Shown here piece after piece: positions 42,804 through 52,800 of a stretch of 64,000 bases of DNA (the stretch's first letter is position 1; each line of letters begins with the position of its first letter). The notes under the pieces are model-generated. The model did not search any database, was not told where the DNA came from, and saw only the letters and a list, made by a program, of their open reading frames with translations. The stretch lies in assembly GCA_933228895.1 (NCBI GenBank), contig OW121854.1, positions 10,667,131 to 10,731,130 on the forward strand, written 5' to 3'. Position numbers and translations under genes: made by a program. The stretch comes from Platycnemis pennipes. Taxonomy: Eukaryota; Arthropoda; Insecta; Odonata; Platycnemididae.

Positions 42804-43604
42804 TTATAACTGGTTTTTTTTTACTTACGATTTTTTGTTGTTAAAAAAAAAATTAACTTTATGTTGTCTTGTTCTTTATTTTCATAAATTTTTGCTTACC
42901 TTATGTTGCGAGGAATAAGTTCCCTGTCAGTGTTAAAAACTAAAATTGTTTCATTTTTTTTTTTTTTCCATTTTCTTCGATTTCACATGTGCCAATGTTT
43001 GTAAGGGTGTCATATACAGGTACCCTTCTGACACCCTAAATTATCTCCACGTGCTAAGTGTATGCATATATGTCTTGTTATATTTTATGTAATGCTACTG
43101 GAGAAAATAAATTCATTCAATTCATTCATTCATTCATGCGGGTCGCCTAAATTCGCCAGATTCCCGTGAACCTATGAGAGCGTAGTTGTTAAAAATGAGG
43201 GCTAGCGTACTGCCAGTCGCGAGTTCGATCCTTAACACTACCTAAGAATACAGCCGTGCTGTATTCCTAGGATAATGCTAGTAGGCTGTTAAAAAAAGTA
43301 AGTTATCAGAAATTTCATGCCAAATTATAAGTAAAAAAAATAATTAAATTAGGCAAAAGGAAATGATTGGAAAAAATTTATATTACAGAATTAAATTGTG
43401 GAATAATTACGTTAACTTTACGGTGTATTTTTGAGTGACGCATTTGCAAATCTAGTTGTAGTGATAGAAGTACAAAAAAGTCAATATCCACACACAAAGG
43501 TTGGAAATGAAGGATGATAAAGTTTTTTATTCAATGGTTGAAAGAAAAATTTTAAACAGCGTAAGAATCGAACTTCATTACCTGCAGTCCACTACTCCAC
43601 TCTG

Positions 43605-44462
43605 TTATTGTTATTACCATTATCTCATTAATTTGCCTTTAACTTAATTTTACCTACTGTGTTTTTTATGTTGCGTAGGGTAGCCATAACTTCTGTATTG
43701 GATCTCAAATGTATGTACTATTAACTGTTTGTTCATATTGGTATGAAGTCTTTATTAATAATATTTTAAAAAACCTTCCTTTAAGACTCTTTTTTCCCAA
43801 CATTAAACACAGCTTTCACCTTTTTAAAACAATTTTATTTACCGCATTTGTCATTTTAAACACTGCTTTTGATGATTTTTATTTACCATTTTCCAGTGTC
43901 CCTACCTATGCGATAGCATCAGCCGATCCGCGAGTTATGCAACCCGGACAACAATCGCGACAAAAATTACGTACGTGTACTGTAATTACTCGCGGCATTA
44001 CAATTCCACGGATGACTGAGGTCACGATAATTGGTGGTACATCTGAGAAAATTTTACTTATCTTTCATAGTGGTAACTTACTGCATGAGTTTTTACTTTG
44101 TCTTTCACGGAGCGTTGAGTCCATCCACCAGTTATGCAACCAGGACGACAATCACGGCAAAAACGTCTCGTAAAACGCAAATGGCGAAACATTCAAAAAT
44201 TTGCTAGCATAAATAAAGGGAAGATATTATTTGCGGACATATGAAAATTATTAGCACTTGAAGGAAAAGTCGTTAATGGCGGGAAAACGTAAATTGCAGG
44301 GACGTAAAAGAGAGGTTTAACCTTATTTGTAATGAACGATTTTATCAGTCGAAACTAATCTGTTCTAAGTTATTACATAAAGAATTCGGTGTTTATTTAT
44401 ATTTTAGGATTCGAATGATGAAAATAGCACAAAGATTCGAAGATTCGAATGTCCCATCTCTA
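43605..44462. other. Remainder of composite hAT, no gene
   Basis: A 154-codon frame at 43709-44173 shows a hydrophobic AT-rich start and no known motif. The last 60 bases are GATTCGAA-rich hAT terminal sequence. Confidence 0.5.
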
Positions 44463-44799
44463 ATTGAAAATTTTTTTTGCTCGAGCAATTGCTACAGAGA
44501 AAGAAGGGACATGAGGTGACACAGATGAGCATCTGCCCGAGGACTGTTTGAAAGAGACTCGGTGATAGTGGCTCTGACTTGGAGGCTTGTGTATTTCATG
44601 AAGTTGCAGGATAATGAATTACGATTGCCCCCTTGTCAGAAGCTAATTGAGATTTCGGACGAATTCTGTAGATTCTGGTGATATTGCATGGTGTTCGAAC
44701 ATATCGGGGTCAATCCGGGTCGGAATAAAGTTATTTTTATTATGTGGTAAATTGCAAATTTTTGTCTTCTTTCTGAGATTTTGGATGCCTCTGCATAGA

Positions 44800-45180
44800 T
44801 GATGAAATGGCGATCATCCTTCCGAGTTTCAGGTTGATATTGATGCACTTAAATGTAAGCATGCATGGTGGTTGAAGGACTTTGAGTTTAGGTTATTCAT
44901 GGCAATTTTGTTCAAAATTCTGCACACAATTGATACAAGAACTGTTATTTCACAAAGTCCAAAACTTTCACTCAATGATTCTGAAACTGCAATTAAAAGT
45001 TTAATTACAAGCATTGAAACTATTAGATTTAGGTGAAATGCCCTCATAGAAGAAGCTAAAGTACCCAGGTACAAACTTTAGTTTAGCGGTGGATCCAAAA
45101 ATTACACTAGCATGAACAAGGGAACCCTTCTTTGATGAATTGAAAGTGCCAGGGTGCAGGTAGTCCCCTTAGACTTACAA
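44800..45180 (+). pseudogene. hAT/ZMYM1-like transposase fragment
   Basis: The plus strand reads AWWLKDFEFRLFMAILFKIL, then HTIDTRTVISQSPKLSLNDS, then ETAIKSLITSIETIRFR, a stop at about 45034, and NALIEEAKVP. The pattern of leucines, the I-D doublet and the R-x-stop-x-x-L-I-x-E-A-K end resembles the DUF4371/hAT core of ZMYM1-like proteins. The flanking frames are lost. It lies just after the composite hAT, which may have inserted into this older element. Confidence 0.5.
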
Positions 45181-45282
45181 CCACTCGAAGTTACGACCAA
45201 TATTATTTCAAAATATAAGATTTGAACCGCTTCGACATTTATTCTGGAAATGTTATGGAAAGCACATTCAAAGTATGGCAAT

Positions 45283-45807
45283 TAGAGATGGGTAAATTAC
45301 CGTAGTTTTCAATTGAGGTAAATTACGGTAATTTTCGAAAATTACCATAATTTTCCGGTAATTATAAGTTTTGAGCTGCAAATACTTATCAGAGGACTCA
45401 AAACGAAATCAAATAGCATTGAGATATAAATGCCGACGCTTATATCAAATATATCACGACGTTTATCTATTATAACTCATTAAAAAAATTAAAACAAAGT
45501 GGCAGCAACACGCAATTTGCCTCTCTTTTGTCACACGATGAGAAATTTTCGTTCCAAAGACATACCTCTGCGCATTGTGCATTTGTTATTTTATTCTGAA
45601 TTAGTTGGAATTAATCATGGACACAATGTAAACAAAATTGTTTTAGCTTCTTAATTTATAATATCACCCATTCCAATGGTTTCTTTGTGAGGAAGAAATT
45701 TTCTGAAAAAGATATTTTCTGAAAATTACCGTTTATTACGGTAATTTTCAGGGGTGTTGGTAATTTATGAAAAATACCATGGTAATTTACCGAGTTGCCC
45801 ATCTCTA
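45283..45807. mobile_element. hAT MITE family 1, copy 2
   Basis: The ends are TAGAGATGGGTAAATTACCG and TTGCCCATCTCTA. The 8-base flanks ATGGCAAT (45275-45282) and ATTGCAAT (45808-45815) differ at one position. Orientation is inverted relative to copy 1. Confidence 0.92.
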
Positions 45808-46031
45808 ATTGCAATGCGTTACCTGCAAGAAACATATCTTTAGCAGCGGTATTATAGGGTATAGGGGCGCTATAACTCACTCAGTGATTCAATCCGAAGG
45901 TTGATTTTGATTGGTGAGGGTAGAGCTCAGCCCGAACTAAGCCACAGGCGTGTGAATTTCACGCATTCAGGGTAGGGGGGCCAGTTCCTTTCCCTGGGCC
46001 ACCTCGCACTCTGAGGATTTTTCACAAAGAT

Positions 46032-46539
46032 AATGGTGGTGTTTACTCGGAACCGAAATCATTTGATGTAAACGAAAAAAGAATTTTAGTGAAAAAATTA
46101 ATCTTCTAACCACAACATTTCACTCGTAAATCAAAAATTAAAATAAGCAAAAGGTGATGCCCACGGAAAATGCTGCTGAGATAACATTGACGTCATTTTC
46201 CTCCCATCCTTGACTGCTTTTAGGGGAGGGGGATTCTCGGAAGGTCTGCTCGCACAGATCCTGTCGCAACCTCTCTGATTGGCAGAGTCAGCTGTGTCTC
46301 CCCCTTCGAGATAAGGCGAAGTAGCTTTGCGGGCTCAGTTGTGATTGGACAAATTCGAAATACGTCAGAGGTTGCACCACGCCCACTTTTCCAAAAGGGT
46401 TAAAAACATCAGTTTTTCGCTGCTTATACATAACTCGATTATTAATTGATGGATCAAAAAGCAGAAAAATACGGGTCTTTTTATTTTACAAACTCTATCA
46501 GATTCGGCAATTTAAAAAAATATGGTAAACGACCCCATT
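46032..46539. mobile_element. MITE family 2, copy 1 (GGGGYCGTTTAC ends)
   Basis: About 510 bases, shared along its length with 57367-57893. Both begin near AATGG(T/G)GG(T/C)GTTTACTCGG and end GGTAAACGACCCCATT, giving a terminal inverted repeat of about 15 bases. Shared interior words include CCTTGACTGCTTTTAGGGGA and GGGTTAAAAACATCAGTTTT. No protein. The target duplication is unclear. Confidence 0.8.
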
Positions 46540-46662
46540 ATTTCACCAACAAAGTTTTACGTCTAATACAATGTACAAACGCAAAGGAGTCATGGTACAT
46601 AGAAGTATGGGAAATCTGCTCCACGCATTGACTCTGTAACATTAATATGTACGTAATAAGAT

Positions 46663-47154
46663 CCCTGGTGAAAATAAACCGTGACAGACAGTGTGACAAC
46701 AATGTGTATCACACTGTGCAAGTGAATTAGTCACAGTGTATGTACACTGTGCACACAGTGTGCTCCCTTCAATGCGTGATGGACAGTGTGACCACAATGT
46801 GCTTCACACTGTACAAGGCTATTAGTCACAGTGTACACACACTGTGCTCCCTTCAAAGCGTGACGGACAGTGTGACCACAATGTGCAGCACACTGTACAT
46901 GGGTATTAGTCACAGTGTCCTCACTCTGTGTGCACAGTGTCCTCACTCTGTGTGCACAGTGTCCTCACACTGTGAACACACTGTACCGTCACAGTGTCTA
47001 TCACGCTTTCTGCACGCTTTTGAGTCCCAATTTACGCTTTTGTCACGGCGCATGCACACTGTAATCACACTCTTGTCACATTCTAAGCACACTGTGTTCA
47101 CGCTTCTGTCACATTGTCTGTCACACTGTCTGTCACGGTTTATTTTCACCAGGG
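46663..47154. mobile_element. Palindrome-rich MITE built of CACAGTGT words
   Basis: The ends are perfect inverted repeats over at least 20 bases, CCCTGGTGAAAATAAACCGT inward from both sides, and continue into GACAGACAGTGTGACA. The interior is almost wholly made of CACAGTGT, CACACTGT and TGTGCACA words on both strands. One 72-base block (GTGTGACCACAATGTGC with CTCCCTTCAAAGCGTGA) is repeated. The dinucleotide AT lies on both sides and may be the target duplication. No coding. Confidence 0.82.
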
Positions 47155-47394
47155 ATGGCATCACGGAAAATTAAACTTGCTGCAATATACTCGGGTTTGC
47201 TACTGAGTGTTTGAGGGTCTCGACAGTGTGTTCCAAAAATGGTCGAGCGATCAGCACCGTTGGGATATTGCCAGAAGGCAGTCACGAGGACCGCTGTGGT
47301 AGTTAAGAGGGTGATGATTCACCTGCATAGTTATCAGGTGTGCCCGGCCACCATAAGTGTCTTTATTGTATGTGATAACCGTGTGATGTAAAAT

Positions 47395-47880
47395 GCCACC
47401 TAACAAAGAATTGGTTGTGTTAGCGTTGGTGAAAAAGAAAGGTTATTGACTTGGAAAATAAGGTAGCCATTATGAAACAGTCTCATGCTTGACAAACTGT
47501 GATGTCTTTATAAACCAGTTTTGGCCTGACAAAATCCACCGTTAGTACCACCATAAAAGACCGACTCTGTATTCTGGATGCTGTCAAAGGTACTGTACCG
47601 TTGAAGACAATAATTTTGACGAAAAAAAAAGGACCCATCCACCAAATGGAGAAATTACTTGTGATTTTAATTGAAGATCAAGTTCAAAAACAGATCCCAT
47701 TGAGTTTACAAACAATCCAAGCAAAGGCACGTAGTTTGTTTGAGGACCTCACAAAAAGGAAGGAGAGAACTGTGACCTAACATTTAATGCTAGCTGTTGT
47801 TGGTTTAATCGGTTTAAACAACATGTGCATTTGCGTAATGTAAAAGTAAGTGGGGAGGCTGCCAGTGCCGATGAATGCCG
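47395..47880 (+). pseudogene. Tigger/jerky-like (TIGD-type) transposase N-terminal fragment
   Basis: Reading across frames gives MPPNKELVVLALVKKK, DLENKVAIMKQS, SFGLTKSTVSTTIKDR (psq helix-turn-helix), DAVKGTVPLKT, GPIHQMEKLLVILIEDQV, IPLSLQTIQAKARSLFEDL (CENP-B second DNA-binding half), then SCCWFNRFKQHVHLRNVKV and SGEAASADE. The order matches CENP-B-like transposases. At least four stops or shifts are present, and the DDE domain is missing. Confidence 0.8.
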
Positions 47881-49386
47881 CTGAGTTATTTTGGGTAATT
47901 GGATCACCCCCGTATGGATCTGGTGTTGGGAGATTTGAGTAGATCCATATGTATAATGTTGGAACAGAGTGATATAAATAGTGAAATATACTTCTATGGT
48001 TCAGTTTTCTCATTTAATCAACTAGTGATAGTTAAAACTGATTGTGTCATTGTAGTGCCAATATATCGACCATCATCGATGGTGTAATATTTTTGTTAAT
48101 TGCTCCCTTCGATAATTTTGCCACACAAATTTATTTTCCCACAGTTGAATAATATTTTCACCTGGAATCACCTTTAGGGTATTCCAGGTCACAACAAAGC
48201 TTTGCTTCTTTTATGTACATTTTTAAGCTAAATTTTACATTATATTTCATGCTTTGGATTAGAATACCTACATATGTATTTGCTTTTACATTATTTCTTG
48301 TTTACCGCGTAACATATTTCTTTCCTTGAGATGTGTTAATGACTGCAGCCTTTACTGCTTTTTTCTTAATAGGTTATACCCATCAACAGATGGGTATCAA
48401 AATGATCAAGCATTTTCATTACCTTAGCAGATGCAGTATTTTCATAGAGCAATGCTAAAAAAATTTTTCCTATTATATAGGTAATACATATTCATCAATA
48501 TATATGTGTCATCAATGTGACACCAATGTTTATCAATGTGTATGTGACATCAATGTGTCACCATCAATTCTTTAGGTTTAATTTTCCGTTGAAAAGAAAG
48601 AATACTGATATATGTTTTAATCTTTTTTATTTATCAGCCATAGCATTGCTTTGGCATGTCCTTAGGCAGATATTTGGAAGCCATTCATTGAAACAAACTA
48701 TGTGGTAATAGTTGGATTTCCTTACCACATAATGACTTCCCTCGTGGAAAATCTTAGCTGGAACAATGAACATTTAATACATAAGACAATAAATAATGAT
48801 CATTTGCACAAAAGCTTACTTTTCTGCATCATGCAGGTCATCAAGTGGTATCTACAATGAATATGTCAAACAATTTAAGATAAAGTACACTTTCTCAATT
48901 TAAAAATTTGACAACTTGCATAATACATCGTCAGGATACAATTTGTGTGCAATATAAGGTCACCAATAAATATTGACCACTCAATATAACTGGTAAGTCA
49001 TTTCTTCAGACACACATGCAGAGTGCTCCATGGTGCTGGGGCAATGGTGAGTGACTAGGCACCTAGGATTGAACACCAAAGTATAAAGGTCAACCGTAAA
49101 GTGAAGAGTGATTTTATGCTCACTACTAGTAATATGACCAAATAAATTCAGCCCTCCAATGAAGATTTGTCAGCAAATTCTTCTAATATAAAAATTTAGG
49201 TGTCAACGATGATTTAGAGATCTCTCACAACAGACTCGGAAAATATAATTTCTTGAAACTGTGAATCACAGCGAAAAGAATTGTTCTGATAGTGATAAGC
49301 TGAGAGCTTCCAGTCTTTGACGCAATGGTCACTGGTTGTCAGTGAATCTAAATTAAGGAAATACATTCAAAGGAAGGGAAAGTAGC
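47881..49386. other. Intergenic, no gene recognised
   Basis: AT-rich with only short frames. A small tandem of ATCAATGTGT(G)AC-type words lies at 48495-48560. Nothing else stands out. Confidence 0.5.
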
Positions 49387-49392
49387 TTTATT
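49387..49392 (-). terminator. Polyadenylation signal of the SLC22-like gene
   Basis: AATAAA on the minus strand, about 235 bases after the stop codon at 49625. Confidence 0.45.
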
Positions 49393-49624
49393 TACTATTT
49401 CTAGAGAGTAGTAAATGAAGCTACTATAAAAAGAGATAAGAATGATTGCTTTGGTATTCATCCAATTGTCTGAGAGGTGAGACAATGAACGGAGATGAAT
49501 GATATGATTTCAGTACAGTTTCAGCAACATCACAGCCATTTACTTTTGGCCCTGAAATAGGAACAAAACTCATACGTCCCTTCTCCACCTCACGTATGTC
49601 CCTTCGATGAATTTCAAAATGTGG

Positions 49625-49883
49625 TCAGACTATGCTGTTGCCATCACTGCTTTTCATCTGCACATCTTTGGAATCACAAGCTACTTCACTCGTCACTGGC
49701 ACTACTCGCGAAGTCCTTGCCCTTCCTGATGCATGCCTCGACCGAACCGATGCACTTCTTGACAGCATTGATGAGCGATACAGCTCACCACGCACTGATG
49801 ACCTCGTTGACTTGGCAGAGCCAGCTCGGTAGAAGTTGCTTTGTCCCACTGATGAAACAGTCACCACCTCCTCAGATGCATTG
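49625..49883 (-). CDS. SLC22-like, last coding exon: Ser/Arg-rich cytosolic tail
   Basis: 259 bases including TGA. The acceptor is TTTTTTTCGATAG. The tail is rich in S, R and A with repeated R-S and S-x-R spacing (STRSSVRGELYRSSMLSRSA, SVRSRHASGRARTSR), suggesting a phosphorylated cytosolic end. The last residues are SSDGNSIV; S-I-V at the very end could act as a class I-like PDZ ligand (S/T-x-hydrophobic). This part is not conserved across the family. Confidence 0.9.
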
Positions 49884-52800
49884 CTATCGAAAAAAAGGCA
49901 TTTGCAATTAATAAGAAACCATTTTTTAAGCATGCATTTTTTTGAATGAAATAAATTGATTCATATTGCCATAAAATTTATCCAGCTACTTTGTTATTAT
50001 TCCAGCTACTATCAATAGTTGCATGGGAACTCCAATGCAATTAATAATAAACGATTAATAGGAAACCGTTTTTTAAGTATGCATTTTTTTAAATTAAATA
50101 AATTGATTCATTTTTCCATGAAAGTTATCCAGCTACTTTCCAAATAATCTCATTACTTAAATTCGTTACATAATGGGTGATAATTCCTCTTGAGAAATGT
50201 TGTGAGAATGATACCACAGTTTTTAGGATATATTTTGATTTCCTTGTTCAAAAGTGATAAATTACAGATTACACTAAGACCTGCACTGACCTCTTCCCAC
50301 AGCATGGGAACTCCCAGAACTTTTGGTTCTTCCCAAAGTCTTCACCGTCTTGCAGGGTGGTTGGCAGTTCCTGGTCCAGTGTTTCTGGGAGGAATAGGGC
50401 AAGTATGCCTCCAGCAAATGAGAGAACACCCAAAACTAAAAGGGGAAGAATTCGATCCACTGTTTCCTGTTCAGAGTTGAATTAATTAATTAAAGCATTA
50501 TTATCTTCTGGTAACTCACTGTAAATAACATGATTATATTATCACATCTTTTGTAAAAAAAATAAGTTCCCAGCAGTAATAACAAGTCTTCCTCATTTTC
50601 ACCTCCACTGACAACTTTTGAATAATACATGACAACTTCTATTACAAATTGAAAAGCATCTTGAAATTCAGAACAAAAATATGATACTTAAAACTAAAAG
50701 AACAGTATAAAGTAGGAAACAGTTCTCAACTAAATTAGAACTCCAGTCCAGTGGTAAACTCTTCAGAAGATATGGTAGGCAAAAATCTCTCACATTACTG
50801 CACTGCTGAATTCAAATAGTTTTAACCCTTAACTAGTGACGTGCAATTTCTGTTACACAACCAGTGACTGTAATGTGACAGTGGCAGTAATGTTAAATGA
50901 CAGTGGTCTGGGAGACCGCAATAAATAAAATATTCATAAAATGTTGCAACGCCATTTTTAATGCTTAGTTTAATGTTCCTTTATCTGCTTAACTATTCTA
51001 AAACTTATATTTAATTTTATGCATTACCAATACGAACCAATTTTTCGGTAAAAATAGTTATTTGAAACAGGGTCAAAAAACTTATGTCAAAAACACTTGA
51101 GTTATAATTATCGTTTTTAAGTATCAATATTTGGTCAGATTTAAAAATAAGGCCTTAAATATTAAAGTACGTCGGCTAAATAATAAGAAACAATTGAATT
51201 TATCTCGTTTATTCCTTTTTTTGATGCATTCTGCAGGTGATTAAAATTACATTTTTTCACAATGGCTCTCATATCTCCGTTTTCACACATTGTTTACGAA
51301 TTTTCGTCATGCATTCCAAATACACAGGCTTTTTGCATTGAAAACATAAGAAAGAGGTTTTCCGTTTTTTTATGGTGGGCACAGTCTACATGTTGTCCGC
51401 TTCCCGAGCCTTTCTACTTCTTCAGCCTCTTCCAACAATAGATGGAGAATTTGCGCAATACTTAATCGTACCTGTCTCGGGAGTCTAAGATTCGACATTC
51501 TCCATCTTATATGGATGGGGTCTAACAAGATCTGCAGCTATCGATTTAATGAATTAAATCGTGTCATATCTTTCTCGTCTTTCGTAGACTGCTGAAGCAC
51601 AAAAGAGTTGACAAAGGAAATGCCTAATATTCTGAAAAATACTGCCATTGGCCACCTCCTTGTCCTTCGGCCGGATGTGTAGCTACAGCACATTTTGTCT
51701 AAAGTATCTACGCCACCCTTAGTCGCATTGTGAAATGCAATAACCTCTGGTTTCGCTGACTCTACATCGTCACTCACCCTGTAGTGCATCGATGAAACTA
51801 AGCAAACAACCTTATTTCTTTTGGGGACATGGGATACTAGAGTCATGTTGGTCGAGAATCTGTAAAGTGAAGAGCCCACTTTGCGCCCTTTGGATGGCGC
51901 AAAATCATTAGATATTTCCCTTTTATTTTTCCTGATTGTACCAACATACGTCAGCTATTTTTCTTTTAATTTTTGTACCAGTTCAATAGATGTGAACCAA
52001 TTATCCGCTGTGATATTCCTGTGGGACCCCATGATTGGCTCAGAGAGACGAAGAACTGGCTGCGTTGATTTTGATAGCTTTTTGTCTTTCCCTGACAAAC
52101 CTATCCCATCTGTGTCTTTCCATGCGTACAAATATGCGTTAAACAGGTAACTGTTTCGGCATCAGTCAAACACATCATTTTCAAACCACACTTGGCGGGC
52201 TAGCTAGGAATATACATTTTGAAACGGCATCGGTCCCTTTATTTCTTCTGCCTGTAAAACTCTATGCTTAGATGTTCTGTCCCCAAATACTGAAAGGGAT
52301 ACCGACAGCCAAAAGAAAGGCACAAATAAATGTTGCACTCCAGGTGTGGGCGCGCGAAATTTCGGGGTTCAAGGGGTCCGTCATTTTTAGCAAATACATT
52401 ACATGCGTACTGCCTGCAAGGGGTAGAGAAATTAACCACTGTTTTATTGTAATTATTTATAAAATCTATAAGAAGCTTAACATTTAAAGAACAAAATATG
52501 TAATATTTCCAATAAAAACCGTATTTCATTTGTTTTGCGTTCGCCTTCAGCAACGACTTGAATAGTCATTTATTCTTACTCAACGTATTTTAGAAAAATT
52601 AGGTCCTTTATTATCCACGTTGTGCAACAAAAAATGCTTCCTAACAAATTATTAATTATTCTTATACTTGAAAAAACACTACGAATTGTTTTAACAACTT
52701 TTTGAATCATGTCCACCAGCATTAGGTTTACTGATTTTTTCCAATTTAGTGACGTGCGGTCTCTCAGACTGCTAATCGAATTCAGTTGCAAATTTACAGA

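Larger units (their letters stand above)
38822..43138 (+). mobile_element. Full-length CR1/L2-group non-LTR retrotransposon (LINE)
   Basis: It sits in repeat D, whose empty copy allows the ends to be read. TCATG is present at both junctions (38817-38821 and 43134-43138) as a likely target duplication. The 5' UTR is about 110 bases and CpG-rich. Two complete ORFs follow, then a 340-base 3' UTR ending AATAAATTCATTCAATTCAT with a short (ATTC)n tail and no poly(A). A PHD-bearing ORF1, an APE-type endonuclease and a microsatellite tail fit the CR1/L2 group. The intact ORFs mean recent insertion, and it could be active. Confidence 0.9.
38010..43604 (+). repeat. Repeat D copy B, split by the LINE
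   Basis: It starts TAGTGATGGCCGGATCGG. With the LINE removed it is 1.28 kb and matches copy A (22395-23671) in inverse orientation, ending near CCACTACTCCACTCTG. It has the same two tandem units, with GTTCGATCC-type box B words at about 43225 and, in the other unit, AAGTTCGATTCC at about 38360. Confidence 0.75.
32246..44462. mobile_element. Composite hAT element, 12.2 kb, filled by later insertions
   Basis: The left end TAGAGGTGGGACGAATCC and the reverse complement of the right end, TAGAGATGGGACATTCGAAT, are related termini. ATTGAAAA, a perfect 8-base duplication, flanks both (32238-32245 and 44463-44470). TCGAATC-type words crowd both ends. Subtracting the piggyBac element (33479-37753) and repeat D with its LINE (38010-43604) leaves about 2.3 kb of original element. 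No transposase is recognisable in that remainder, so it was probably non-autonomous. Confidence 0.82.

Noticed and set aside
46740..47174. 144-codon frame rich in histidine, serine and threonine
   Set aside because: Translation of the CACAGTGT word array of a MITE; both strands are open because the words are self-complementary.
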